From Brassica napus (Eukaryota > Streptophyta > Magnoliopsida > Brassicales > Brassicaceae), in NCBI RefSeq assembly GCF_020379485.1, contig NC_063451.1, forward strand, positions 24,472,630 through 24,536,629: a DNA stretch of 64,000 nt. The letters are read 5' to 3'. Made by a program: the position numbers and the translations under genes. Of the stretch, positions 38,444 through 50,500 are shown one piece after another; the first letter of the stretch is position 1, and every line of letters begins with the position of its first letter. Below the pieces are notes generated by a model that saw nothing but the letters and a program-made list of their open reading frames with translations, searched no databases and was not told the origin of the DNA.

Positions 38444-41400
38444 CGCTCTGATACCATATTAGTGTTTCAGAGGTGAACAGAAAGGAAGTTTCTTCCTACG
38501 TCATTCATGGAGTCGCACAAGATGACAAAGGAGAGAGAGAGAGTTTTAAGGAATATTTCTGTTATTTAATAAAGTGTGAGCTACACACACTAAATACATG
38601 TTTGATAGCTTATCCGGAACAAACCTGGTTAAATAAGTAAAGCCAAAATGTACAACTAAACCATATACATTGTACCAATAATAAACCAATAGTAGCACCA
38701 GTCGACTGGCTCCCTCACGGACAGATTGCTATAGAGTTATACTGTCAACAGGGTAGAAAAACGTCCATCTCGAATGATAAACTCTTGCTTGGGGCAGCAA
38801 GAGAAGTAGTGAAAGCCGACTGGGAGCTCAACTTGCTAAAGAAGAATACAATAGATAACTTGAGGTGGAAAGAGTTTAGCGGAAAGGATGGGATCTTGGC
38901 CAAAACACTCAAGGCACGCATTGACATGGAACGTACGAGAAGAGAGTTTCTGTGCAGCTCTTCACTTGCGTTGAAGATGCATAGTAATTTCGATGCTACC
39001 AACGAGAGAGAGTGTTGTATATGCTTCTTTGATTTGCACCTCTCCGCTGCTGGTTGCCGCTGTTCCCCGGAGAAGTATTCATGTTTGACTCATGTGAAAC
39101 AGTTGTGTTCTTGTCCGTGGGTAGCTAAATATTATCTGTTTCGGTATGATATGGATGAACTGAATGTTCTTCTTGAGGCTGTGGAAGGGAAAGCTCAGTT
39201 CTGTGTATAGATGGGCGCGTCAAGATTTGGGATTGGCTTTAAGTGAACACCTCTCAGGAAGCAAGATGGAGACTGGTGAGGAAGAACCACAAGCAGGTGC
39301 ACTTTTAGGGAAAGATTTACAGTTGAAAGTAACATCGAGAGAAGATCTAAGTAGAGGGTTAGAAAAGAGGTTACTTCTGAAAGTCAAGGAGGAGCAATTA
39401 ACACCAAGCCACTGTATGAAGCCAGTCAAAGAAGAAGAAGGCATCTCTATGACAGCTGCTAAGTCCACAAGTGGAAAAAAGAATTCACAGAGTGTACCTG
39501 ATGATGTGATACTCCTAAGTGATGATGAGCATGACATACCTAGGAAACAAGGTTCTGAGAAAAGAGATGCAGTTTCGTCTGGAAAGCATTTGAAAATACA
39601 GGAGAGACCAACCCACGTTTTAGCGTTGGAAGCGCCTAGCAAAACTCCTGTTCCCATGATAGAAAAGCAAGCAATTTATTTGCCTGATAGACAAATCACT
39701 ATGTCATTGCCTACTAATGACCAAAGAGCAGTGCAAGGGGATGTTACAAGTTCTGTATCGCATGGGGAAGTTAATGCCGTAGTTGATGGTGTTACGAGCA
39801 ACCAAGATGGTGTTAAACCTACCAGCTGTAAATCCAAAACCTCTGGAGCTTTGGCTATACAGGAAGTGGTTGATGGGATAAGAAGTAACTCAGGGACACC
39901 GTCTTGTTCGCAGAACAATAGTCCAGATAGGATCATCCGCCAAAAGGGTCCACGTATAGCAAAAGTCGTGAGGAGAATCAATTGCAATGTAGAGCCTCTA
40001 AACTATGGTTCTGTGCTTTCTGGAAAATCATGGTGCAACCGCCGAGCAATTTTTCCTAAAGGTAACATGTTGTTTATGTAAACATATATGCATTGATGAT
40101 ATTTTGCAAAGTGCTTAATGTCTATTCTTCTTTGGTGCAGGGTTTCGTAGTCGGGTCAAGTACATAAACGTTTTGGATCCGACGAGGATGAGCTTCTACG
40201 TTTCAGAGATTCTTGATGCTGGACGCAACAGTCCATTGTTCATGGTAAATTAATATCTTTCTTGTCTGAAAAAAAGGTTTCATTGCCTTAGATTATCTTG
40301 GTCATTAACAAACTGTGTGGTATGATCTTCTTGTTAGGTTTACTTGGAGGGTGTTCCCAGTGAGGTGTTTGCTCACTTGTCTCCTACAAGATGCTGGGAG
40401 ATGGTACGAGATAGAGTAAACCAAGAGATAAGTAAGCAGCACAAAGCCGGTAAGCCAGATCTTCCTCCTCTGCAGCCCTCTGGGAGTCCTGACGGTTTTG
40501 AAATGTTTGGATATACATCACCTGCAATCCTACAGGTAATAATAGTAAAACCAACTTTGCCTAGAAAATATAAGCTTCATTTGTAAATCTAGTTGACAGA
40601 TAGATAATCTAATTTGTTAAAACAGGCCATTGAAGCAATAGACGTGAATAGAGTTTGCACAGAGTATTGGGAGTCCAGGCCTTACTCGCGGCCACAGGTT
40701 CAGTTCCCTGCAAATGCTCTTCTTCTCAGAGAAGCCAACACAAGCATTCAATCATCAGATGTGAGAAATCTCCAGAAAGCTCCCAGACAACGTCTATTAC
40801 CTGCTGGAGCGAAGTCTAATCTCAAAGTTCTGCTCAAGAAAGCTAACATGGAGGAACTAAGCTCACTTCAAGAGGTTTTAAGTGAGTCTAACATAGATTT
40901 GGTGACCGAACTTGTGAAGGAAGAGATCCAGAAGCGGTGCTGATTTAGTTGGAAGGAGATTGATTTTTAGTGTGTACATACAGAGTTGATGAGGCTCCCT
41001 GCACGTTCTTTTTGGACACCCTTGCAGAGGAAACAGGGAAACATATAACCAGAAGCCTGTTTCTTCTTACGTCTCTTGAAACAACAACACAGAGGAGAAA
41101 GAAAGGAAAAAGACTTTAAAGGCTCTTGAAACCATTAGTTTTAGACTTTAGTCACTAGTGGGAACTACAACAAGATTCATGTGTGGATTGGTTTCCAGTT
41201 CAACATCACACACTAGTTTTGACATCTATTTTGAAAGTCCAAAGTACATTGAATTGAAAGAGATTATCAAAAAATTACTTACCCTTTTTCTAATCTCAGC
41301 TCTAGTGGCATCTCTAAACCAGAAAAAAATCAATTTCCTTGCAACTGTGAGGGTGTTTCATAATAAAATGGAGGAAATTATAGGGTGATAATTGCATTGA

Positions 41401-42263
41401 CAGATCGAGCGATCCTTATTGTTTACAATTAGATATAACTTAGACAAACAACATTTAAAAAGAGAGAGCATTTTCGGTTTTGCCGGTTTGGTTTAGGCTT
41501 GGTTCCTGAATCATTTGCATTGCTTGCTGCCAAAAAAAAAAAATCAATGCTTATAAATATCAGTGTCACTTGTTTGAGAAAGTTATAAGTACAGAGAAAT
41601 ATGATGAATATTCTTACTTGTAAGCAAGACAATGTGTAATGTACATCACTTATTGTTATCTGGTGGTGTACAACCATTCTTATCCTGAAACCACATTCCA
41701 AAGTCAATATTTATATATTAAACGTTTAAACAAATCAAATTCTGTCCATGTGAGACATACCGAGGTGAGTTTCCTGGGAGGACGAGAATGCCACACTCCG
41801 TTAGACTCTTGCGCAGTTTCTCAGCAGTAAGTCTTGATCCATCCTCCATATCCATGAATATCTGAATTTTGAGACAAATAATTAATATAATTATTGATAA
41901 CACAACAAGAGTGTTGACAATGCGCACCGCACCATGTTGGTCTCCGCGGCTGCAACGTTTATTCTAATCCCTTTCATTTGATTCAACCCTTCTGCACATA
42001 TTTACGTTATTATCTGTTATATATTTCTTGTTGTGGTGAATTCTAATAGTGAATACGGTCAATGAGTGGTACGTACGTACCAGCTAACAACTTTGCCTTC
42101 TTGTGGTCAAATTGTAGCTTTGGGAGGTTCTCTTGGAGTGCGACCAAAGCGGCTGCACACAGAACACCTATTTGTCTCATTCCTCCACCTAATGTTTTCC
42201 TCAACGTTTTCGCCTTTTCTATGAAAGTATGTGAGCCAACGATTACAGTTCCCACCGGAGCTC

Positions 42264-42764
42264 TGTAAGCTCAAGAAAAGCAGCTTGTCGGATTGAGAAA
42301 CAGAGGATGTGTTATGCACAATATAGGAAGTGTGACTTGCTGTTACAAATCGGTTATGAGATGATGACGTGTCAATATCTCATTGGTTCCAAGATGTTAC
42401 TTTGGCGTGAAGCAAAGAAGATTTGGAAGATTTGGGCTTATCACAATATTTAGGCAACTAGGGTATTGTGTTAAGGGTATATAACCTGATTACTTTGTGG
42501 ATATCGTCGTTAGCCGTTTATTGATTGAAAAGCTAGAGCAAGAGGTTTGTTCTTGAGAGCTTAAGAAAGACGAGTACTTGAAGGTGTAGCTCGTGCTTTC
42601 TGTTTTGATAGATTAGGAATTGGTCCGTCTCTAGTCGTGTGTGACTGAGAGTAATTCGGATTAAACAGATCTAGGAAGATTGTTTAACAGATTTCTAATA
42701 TACAAGAAAGCGTTCTTGGTATCTTGTGTTTTAGTTCTTATATCTGGTAGTCCCTGAACTTTCA
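42264..42764 (+). repeat. 5' LTR of the Sirevirus (right contig)
   Basis: 501 bp, TGTAAG...CTTTCA. It includes a TATA-like region (gggtatataacc, near 42476-42487) that is a plausible core promoter. Confidence 0.93.
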
Positions 42765-42766
42765 TT

Positions 42767-42778
42767 TGGTATCAGAGC
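42767..42778 (+). other. Primer-binding site (tRNA-iMet type)
   Basis: tggtatcagagc, two bases after the 5' LTR. Confidence 0.9.
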
Positions 42779-42832
42779 GGGAAACCTCTGTGGTATCATA
42801 CACTACTAAGAGGTTGAGATCCTGCGGATTTC

Positions 42833-45800
42833 ATGGACACCATGAAGGAACTATTCGGAATTCATAAACCCATTATGCTGGACAGCTGCAACTTTGGTCA
42901 TTGGAAGGCAAGGATGCGACAGTTGATCAGAGGAATTGACGAGGATGCGTGGACTGCAGTAGAAGAAGGGTGGTCTGTGCCTACGATGATGACTGATGAC
43001 AAAACTCTTGCTCCAAAACCAAAGAATCAGTGGACTGATCCTGAAAAGGCAGCATCCAAATTCAACTCCAAAGCTCTTACTGCAATCTTCTCTTCAGTAG
43101 ATCTGGATCAGTTCAAAATAATCCAGGGATGTGAGTCTGCTAAGGAAGCTTGGGATATTTTGACCAACCACTTTGAAGGAAATACTAGCGTGCGAAGAAC
43201 AAGGATCGATCACTTAGCTTCAAAGTTTGAAAATCTCCGCATGACTGATGATGAACCAATTGATGGATTCATATCCAAGATCAGTGAACTTGCCAGTGAA
43301 GCGTCGGTTCTTGGAAAGAAATATGATGAGAAGGTTTTGGTGAAAAAACTGTTAAGATGTCTGCCTCCACGGTTTGAAGCTTACAAGGCAGTACTGGATA
43401 TAGCTGTCAATACAGATGAAATGAAATTTGATCAATTATCTGGTATCTTGAAGGTTCATGACCTGGAGAAATCCAATCGAATTTCAAATTCTCAAAAGAG
43501 CATCGCCTTTGTATCTGACTCAAACGAACAGGACCGAGTCACAAAGATAGAAGAAAACTTGGGACTTATGGCTCGAAACTTCAACAAATTCATTAAGCGA
43601 ATGGATAAAGGAGGGAACAGATCAAACTCACGATTTCAGAGGAACGACTCAGATCGAAGCAACCCTCAAAACACCAGGCAAGACTCGAAGAACTCTAAGA
43701 AGAAGGAGTTACAATGTCATGAGTGTGAAGGGTATGGACACTTTCGCAATGAGTGTCCACTAGCTAAACGCAAAGAGCTCAAGTGTATTGACTGCAAGGG
43801 ATTTGGACACACTCGAAGTGAATGTCCCAATAATCTGAAAAAGGACAAGTCACTTATGTGTTTCAGTGATATAGAGTCGGAGAGTGACAGCGACAGAGAT
43901 GAGCTTCATCTAAACTTTATGGCACTTGTCAGCAAAGAAGAAGAACCAAAACTAGATTCAGGCGTGGAAGAGGATGAAGATGATCTCAACAACGATCTTG
44001 AATCAGAATACAAGTCTCTGTTCGACAAGTTTGCTGAACTCAGTCATGAGAATCTACAACTACTCAAAGATAAGGCAATGCTGAAAGCTCAGGTGAATAT
44101 TCTGGAATTGGAGAAACCTTCTGAACAAGCTACTGAGTTGTCTATCCTCAAGAACTCAGACCAAGAACTGCTATCGTTGAAACGAGCGATGACTGAACAA
44201 GAGAGGGTTCAAAAGCAGATTGAGCTGAAGATGAATTGTCTGAATGAGCTACTAACCAAGGAGATGGACAAGAGCAAATTACTTGAGAATCAACTCGCTG
44301 ACAATCTCAAGAAAGTAAGAATGCTCACGACTGGTACAACAACTCTAGATCAACTTCTCACCATTGGTCAGTGTCCTAGCAGTAACTGGGGATTAGGTTT
44401 TCAAGGAGGCACTTCCAAATCTGCGGAAGAAACAGTGTTCGTGAAAGGGAGTTCGAATGAAAAAGAAATTCATACCACGACGAAGGTGCAGATTAATAAT
44501 CAGAAAGGAGAGAACCTAAAGAAGACTGCTACTACACGACGAGGAAACGGATGCCACTTCTGTGGAAAGCGTGGTCATAATGTCAGATTTTGTTTCTTTC
44601 GAAAAAGTCAGTATCAACGTGCATGGAGGATGAATCTTTGTTTTATGGAACCATCACTGTATGGTCATGTGTGGATAGCTAAGAAGGATCTGTACCCAAA
44701 CTACAAGCAGAGAGCCTTGACTGTTGCACACAGTGAGAAGTCAGAAACACGCACCGATGCAAAGCAACCCATCATCTGCAACTTCGCAACACTATCCACT
44801 GAAACTAAGCTGGTAAGCAACGTTGCTTACACAAGTTCTGACTCTAACTCACAGTTTGATACCCCCTGGTACTTCGACAGTGGCTGCTCAAAACATATGA
44901 CTGGAAATCAGGATTTCTTTGAGAAACTTGAGTTTATCAAAGGAGGCAAAGTGACCTTTGGTGATGGAGGACAAGGAAAGATACGAGGAGTTGGGGAACT
45001 GGACAGGTCTGTCTTACCTAAGCTTGTTAATGTCTTCTATGTGGATGGTCTTAAAGCAAATCTCATCAGCGTCAGTCAATTGTGTGATGAGGGGTTAGAA
45101 GTAATCTTCAACAGCAAAGAATGTCGAGCTGTTGATGCTAAAGGGAACGTTGTTCTATGTGGAGTAAGGTCAGGAAACAACTGTTACATGTGGAAGCCGT
45201 CACATTTATGCTACTCAGCTAAGGAGTCTAAATTGGATCTGTGGCACAGGCAGCTCGGACATATGAATACTAATGGACTGACCCGACTAATTAACGCTGA
45301 AGTTGTTAGGGGAATTCCAGAACTTGAAAAACAAACCGATACAGTGTGTGGAGGGTGCTGTCAAGGTAAACAAGTGAAGGTCCAGCACAAACAGATTTCA
45401 GAGATTAGATCCAAGGGAATACTCAAGCTAGTACACATGGATCTTATGGGACCTATTACTCCATACAGCATTGCAGGAAAAAAATACATCTTTGTCCTAG
45501 TAGATGATTTTTCCAGATATACATGGGTGGACTTCCTGAGAAATAAGTCTGACGCGTTGGAGAGCTTCCGTATCTTGGCCTTGCAACTTAAACAAGAAAA
45601 GGGTGGCATCGTGCAGATCAAGAGTGATCACGGAGGTGAATTTCAGAATGAGGAGTTTGATAAATTCTGTCACAGTCAAGGAATCAAGCATCTATATGCA
45701 GCTCCTAGAACCCCACAGCAAAATGGAGTAGTTGAAAGGAAGAACAGAACTCTACAGGAGATGGCAAGAGCTATGCTATGTGGAAACAGTGTGCCATCCG

Positions 45801-47920
45801 GGTTTTGGGCAGAAGCTATAGCCACTGCATGCTATGTCATAAACCGAGTGTATGTCAAACCTAACACAAAGACTACTCCGTATGAAGTTTTCAGAGGGAA
45901 GACTCCGAACCTTAGTCATATGCATGTTTTCGGTTGCCTGGTCTACATACTCAATGATAAAGACCATCTTGGTAAGTTTGATGCAAAAAGTGATGTAGGT
46001 ATGTTCCTCGGATATTCAACTAACAGCTCAGCATATAGAGTGTTCAATCAGCGTACCAAATTCATTGGAGACAAAGTAAATGTCGTGTTCGACGACAGTA
46101 TTGGTTTCTATCAAGCTCGAGTCACTCATAAGATTGAGAGAGTTACACCACCAGCTGAAGCTTCCTCTGACGTAAGGGTCAAAGAAGAATCAGAAGAAGA
46201 GGATGAACAGTCTGAGGATCAGAAAGTGGATCTGAATCAAACTAAAGTGCATAAGAATCATTCTTCAGCTGATGTGATTGGTGAAGTGTTTGGTGAAAGA
46301 GTCACACGCAAGAAACATATTGATTTTCAGCAAATGGTCAAGCTTGCGTGTTTCACAGCTGAGATGAACGAACTGGAGTGTTTTGTCTCATTGATTGAAC
46401 CAAAGACGCTTCAAGAAGCTCTGAACGATGAGTTTTGGACAGAATCTATGCACTTGGAGCTTGAACAGTTTGATCGATTACAAGTCTGGGAACTGGTACC
46501 ACGACCTGATGGTGTGAATATCATTGGCACTAAGTGGATTCACAAGAATAAGACCGATGAGAAAGGAAACGTGATCAGAAACAAATCCAGACTTGTGGGA
46601 CAAGGTTACACACAAATCGAAGGTGTGGATTTTGACGAGACTTTCGCGCCAGTTGCTCGACTTGAGTCAATCAGACTGCTGTTTGGAATGGCTTGCAATC
46701 TGAAGATCAAACTTTATCAGATGGATGTGAAAAGTGCATTTCTGAATGGTGTACTACAAGAAGAAGTCTACGTCACACAACCTAAAGGTTTCGAGGATCC
46801 TCACTTTCCAGATCATGTTTACAAACTCAAGAAGGCATTGTATGGACTGAAACAGGCCCCTCGAGCATGGTATGATCGTCTGACAGTGTTCCTTACTCAG
46901 GCTGGATTTCAAAGAGGAGGAGTTGATAAAACCCTGTTCATTGGAGAGAATGGGAGAGATATCCTCATCATTCAAGTATATGTCGATGATATAATATTTG
47001 GAGGAACATCTCAGTCAATGGTTGATGAGTTCGTTAAGACGATGACTTCTGAATTCGAAATGAGCATGGTGGGAGAACTGAGTTACTTTCTTGGACTACA
47101 AGTCAAGCAGTTAGACGATGGAATCACAGTCTCACAAAGCACATATGCAAAGAATCTCATCAAAAGATTCGGTATGCAGACGAGCAAGACAACCAATACT
47201 CCGATGAGCACAACTACAAAGCTGTCGCGAGATGAGGATGGGAAACCTGTTGATGAGAAACTGTATAGAGCCATGATAGGGAGCTTGCTGTATCTTACCG
47301 CGAGTCGACCTGACTTGTGTCTAAGTGTCGGCATTTGTGCTCGATACCAGGCTAATCCAAAAGAGTCACATATGAATGCAGTAAAACGGGTTATCAAATA
47401 TGTGAAAGGTACATTGGATTTTGGTCTTCATTACACCTTTGAAACTAACGTGAATCTTGCAGGATTTTGTGATGCTGACTGGGCAGGTTGTCTGGATGAT
47501 CGTCATAGTACTTCTGGCGGATGTTTTTTTCTTGGGAACAACTTGGTGGCATGGCACAGCAAGAAACAAAATTGCGTCTCTCTCTCAACTGCTGAAGCTG
47601 AGTATATTGCTCTAGGAAGCTGTTGCACTCAATTACTTTGGATACGCCAAATGCTCGTTGATTATGGTATCATCTCTAACCCTATGCTTGTTCACTGTGA
47701 TAATATGAGTGCCATAAACTTGTCTAAAAATCCGGTTCAACATTCACGCACCAAACATGTCGACATTCGACATCACTTTGTGAGAGAGTTAGTTGAGATG
47801 AAAATCGTGATTTTGGAGCATGTATCTACTGAAAGACAACTGGCTGATCTATTCACCAAACCTCTGGACTACAACATGTTCCTCGGCCTTCGAAAGGCTT
47901 TGGGAATTGTGAATCTCTGA
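42833..47920 (+). CDS. Sirevirus gag-pol polyprotein, intact
   Basis: One 1695-aa frame. Gag starts [16 protein letters not shown] with the FGHWKARM block. Two adjacent CCHC knuckles lie near residues 293-330 ([28 protein letters not shown]). An acidic stretch and a predicted coiled coil follow (about 395-500), then a third CCHC near 573 ([14 protein letters not shown]). Protease [13 protein letters not shown] is near 679. Integrase has HRQLGH...CGGC zinc residues and core motifs HMDLMGP (near 868), [19 protein letters not shown] and [15 protein letters not shown] has the catalytic YVDD near 1382; RNase H has CDADWAGC and CDNMSAINLSKNP. All catalytic residues I can check are present, so the protein looks competent for retrotransposition. 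Confidence 0.95.
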   Translation: MDTMKELFGIHKPIMLDSCNFGHWKARMRQLIRGIDEDAWTAVEEGWSVPTMMTDDKTLAPKPKNQWTDPEKAASKFNSKALTAIFSSVDLDQFKIIQGCESAKEAWDILTNHFEGNTSVRRTRIDHLASKFENLRMTDDEPIDGFISKISELASEASVLGKKYDEKVLVKKLLRCLPPRFEAYKAVLDIAVNTDEMKFDQLSGILKVHDLEKSNRISNSQKSIAFVSDSNEQDRVTKIEENLGLMARNFNKFIKRMDKGGNRSNSRFQRNDSDRSNPQNTRQDSKNSKKKELQCHECEGYGHFRNECPLAKRKELKCIDCKGFGHTRSECPNNLKKDKSLMCFSDIESESDSDRDELHLNFMALVSKEEEPKLDSGVEEDEDDLNNDLESEYKSLFDKFAELSHENLQLLKDKAMLKAQVNILELEKPSEQATELSILKNSDQELLSLKRAMTEQERVQKQIELKMNCLNELLTKEMDKSKLLENQLADNLKKVRMLTTGTTTLDQLLTIGQCPSSNWGLGFQGGTSKSAEETVFVKGSSNEKEIHTTTKVQINNQKGENLKKTATTRRGNGCHFCGKRGHNVRFCFFRKSQYQRAWRMNLCFMEPSLYGHVWIAKKDLYPNYKQRALTVAHSEKSETRTDAKQPIICNFATLSTETKLVSNVAYTSSDSNSQFDTPWYFDSGCSKHMTGNQDFFEKLEFIKGGKVTFGDGGQGKIRGVGELDRSVLPKLVNVFYVDGLKANLISVSQLCDEGLEVIFNSKECRAVDAKGNVVLCGVRSGNNCYMWKPSHLCYSAKESKLDLWHRQLGHMNTNGLTRLINAEVVRGIPELEKQTDTVCGGCCQGKQVKVQHKQISEIRSKGILKLVHMDLMGPITPYSIAGKKYIFVLVDDFSRYTWVDFLRNKSDALESFRILALQLKQEKGGIVQIKSDHGGEFQNEEFDKFCHSQGIKHLYAAPRTPQQNGVVERKNRTLQEMARAMLCGNSVPSGFWAEAIATACYVINRVYVKPNTKTTPYEVFRGKTPNLSHMHVFGCLVYILNDKDHLGKFDAKSDVGMFLGYSTNSSAYRVFNQRTKFIGDKVNVVFDDSIGFYQARVTHKIERVTPPAEASSDVRVKEESEEEDEQSEDQKVDLNQTKVHKNHSSADVIGEVFGERVTRKKHIDFQQMVKLACFTAEMNELECFVSLIEPKTLQEALNDEFWTESMHLELEQFDRLQVWELVPRPDGVNIIGTKWIHKNKTDEKGNVIRNKSRLVGQGYTQIEGVDFDETFAPVARLESIRLLFGMACNLKIKLYQMDVKSAFLNGVLQEEVYVTQPKGFEDPHFPDHVYKLKKALYGLKQAPRAWYDRLTVFLTQAGFQRGGVDKTLFIGENGRDILIIQVYVDDIIFGGTSQSMVDEFVKTMTSEFEMSMVGELSYFLGLQVKQLDDGITVSQSTYAKNLIKRFGMQTSKTTNTPMSTTTKLSRDEDGKPVDEKLYRAMIGSLLYLTASRPDLCLSVGICARYQANPKESHMNAVKRVIKYVKGTLDFGLHYTFETNVNLAGFCDADWAGCLDDRHSTSGGCFFLGNNLVAWHSKKQNCVSLSTAEAEYIALGSCCTQLLWIRQMLVDYGIISNPMLVHCDNMSAINLSKNPVQHSRTKHVDIRHHFVRELVEMKIVILEHVSTERQLADLFTKPLDYNMFLGLRKALGIVNL

Positions 47921-48931
47921 ATAAGTCATGTCAGAAGAGGAGAGCATGACAGTTGTGTATATGTGTTACTGCTTGTCGATATGCCACCACAATCACAAAA
48001 CTCTGAGTCAACAAGTTCGATTGTGCAGCTTATTTCACCTGTCTCCTTTACAGTAAAGTCATTTGATTCACTGGTGAAAGACACTCATCTTGGATCAAGA
48101 TGCTACAACATTTTCGATCTGAGCATTGATCACTGTCTGGATTGAATGAGGAAACACAGCAGAGACTGAGTGAAATTTGGGTAAGAAGAGTGCCCTGGAT
48201 TACTAAACAGAAAAGAAAAACAAAAGGCCCTGAATGATGGACACTCGTAATGGAGCTGGAGGACACAACTTTCAGACTCTAATTTCGATCACTGTCTGGA
48301 TGGGGCAGGGTTGATGTCAACTCTGATTGGTAAAATAAAAAAAAAATGTTTTCTGTGACAGCTACTCGGCTGAGAAATAGCTACAGATCAAGGTTACAAT
48401 AACTGTCGAGTTGGAGAGACAGACACACAAGAGGTCTACACTGTGTTTCCAGACCATACAAATGGCTATGCTGCAGAAGTTCAGGTGTGAGTGAGCTGCA
48501 TGATAGGATCATGTCTGTGACAGCTACTCGGCTGAGAAACAGCTACAGATGTGGGTTGGTCTCACTGATTCTTTATCAAAAACTTCTTGGTGGCTGAGTA
48601 CGAGTGGGAAGCAATCTGTGTCTCTCTCCTCTGGACGCTAAAAGACATTCTGGAGTATGTCTTCTGGCAAGGTGCTTTAGTTGCTGTTTCTTTTGTGTGC
48701 TGCATTGCGTGCAAGGACATGATTACCAATCTCACAAATTCTCTTTCTCACAAACTGAGGTGCTGTTGATATTGGGTCTAATGTCTTGGGCCTAGTGCTA
48801 TTGTTTCTAACGGGCTTGGTGAGTGTGATTAGGGTTATTTTTGAGGATTGTATGATGCAGCTGTCTTCAAGTGTCACATCTCTCTCTATCTATCTCTCTC
48901 GCCGGCGCACTCGATCTCTCTCACTAGCAAC
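47921..48931 (+). other. Spacer between pol and the post-pol ORF
   Basis: About 1 kb with no long frame of recognisable content. It carries two copies of gatcactgtctggat (near 48128 and 48287) and the paired 36-bp hairpin repeats. It could hold signals for expression or splicing of the downstream ORF; this is inference. Confidence 0.5.
48353..48550 (+). repeat. Paired 36-bp direct repeats with hairpin potential (right contig)
   Basis: Copies at 48353-48388 and 48515-48550, differing at one base (aaatagc against aaacagc). Each starts ctgtgacagctactcgg and can form a stem from CTGT/ACAG and AGCT/AGCT. The single difference lies in the loop-side part. Confidence 0.6.
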
Positions 48932-50261
48932 ATGCAACCAACAAGGAGAAGCTCGCGGCTCATGAAACTGAAGAATGTCGAGACTACTCCGATGAACCCA
49001 CTTGACCTCTCTTCTGGGTCATCCTCGCGCAAGCGGAGCCGCCGTCGTGTCTCAGCTGGTGACACTGCGCCTCTACCCAAGAACGTTGAGCTTGAAGTCG
49101 AGTCTCTCTCAGATGGGGAATCCTCAGACGACCACTCCGACGAAGCTCCGATGGCATCAGACACTCCTCCGAATCGCTCCAAAGAACAGAGATTTGAGGA
49201 GAGTCGGAATGTGTATCAAACTAAAGCTCAGTTCTATCCAGAGCTTATGCGACCTAAAAGGATGCCAATGACTGAACGGTTCTTCTCAATCAAGGCGACT
49301 GAGCGCTTCAGAGAGCTCCGAGGGCGGAATTTCATTCCTCAGAAGTCTATCTCCCTCACGGACGAGAATCTCTCTAATGTCAGAAGAATTGTGATCGGGG
49401 CAGGCCTGATTCATACCCTCACTGATCTCGACCCTTATCAGCCCAATGTAATCCGCGAATTCCTTGCCAATCTTCCGGAAGCTGAGGAACGAGACGATGG
49501 TGGTGTAGCGGTGTATGTTAGAGGATCGCTTGTTGATTTCTCTCCGAGTCTGATTAATTCGATGTATTGCATTTCGGGGTTTGAAGAAGATCCTAACTGG
49601 ATGGATGAACGTCTTGATGAAGTTTGTGGTTTTTTCACCGATGGACGAATAAGACGAGGTGAGAACATGAGTTCGAAGTATCTCACAGCTACGAATCAGG
49701 TTCTGTACAAGCTCGTCTGCTCGAATTGGATTCCCACCAGGAACTACACCTCAATGAACCAAAGGCGACTCAGGTTCATCTACATGCTTCATCATCATGA
49801 TGGATTTGACTTCGGGAAACTCGTCTATGATCAGATAATTGCAATGGCAGCGAACACTCAGACAGAGAAGACTCGGTGTATCATGTTCCCTAACTTGATT
49901 CAGCAGGTCATCCATTTTCAGCGACCTATAACTCCTGACTTGCTTCATGATGAGTTCACTGGAACACCGAAGCTTGTTGTCAAGGATGTTAAAGCTGGTC
50001 GTGGGTCTGGAGCAGACTCAAGTGCTGCCAGCCTTGAGGACGACATCAATCGCGCCATTACGGGACTCAAAGCCATTCGAGTTCGCCTGAGGAGTAAGGG
50101 AGATGCACAGTGTTTTGTCTTATTTTCTACTCTATGTCTAACGAATGATTTTTCTCTAAATGTGCACCTATGCAGGGGGAGACTATGAGCAACATGTTGC
50201 TCATCCAGGGGTTGAAGAAAACGATGAGCAGGATGAAGATGAGGAAGACGCGTACGCGTAG
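48932..50261 (+). CDS. Sirevirus post-pol ORF with plant-transposon-type domain
   Basis: Starts MQPTRRSSRLMKLKNVE; 28 upstream in-frame codons are possible, but this ATG follows a 5' UTR-like stretch. The unspliced frame stops at 50188. A better model removes an 82-bp intron (50094-50175, GTAAGG...ATGCAG), giving 415 aa with an acidic end (EENDEQDEDEEDAYA). N-terminal 90 residues are basic then acidic and low-complexity. The middle (VLYKLVCSNWIPTRNYTSMN, then FDFGKLVYDQIIAMA and IMFPNLIQQVI) resembles the Pfam 'putative plant transposon protein' domain. I see no signal peptide or membrane segment, so an envelope role is not supported. Function is unknown; domain naming is from memory. Confidence 0.7.
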
Positions 50262-50486
50262 GATGATCATGTCTTATTGCTTAATGATACTTTAAGTTTT
50301 AATCCAGCTTGTACTATTTAAGACTCAGACTATGTGTTTCGACTATGCTTTTATCAATTCCGTGTGCAACTTATTTAAAAAATATGTTCTCAGTTGATGA
50401 TCACTGGTTGAGTAGTTTCTTTGTCTTGGATATGTGTGCTGCGTGGATGTTTACATTGCAGGTTGCATAGGTTGTCACATTCAGAT

Positions 50487-50498
50487 AAAAAGGGGGAG
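50487..50498 (+). other. Polypurine tract
   Basis: aaaaagggggag, two bases before the 3' LTR. Confidence 0.8.
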
Positions 50499-50500
50499 AA

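Noticed and set aside
48932..50261. A retroviral envelope protein
   Set aside because: No signal peptide, membrane span or furin-like site is visible; the sequence resembles a plant-transposon domain instead.
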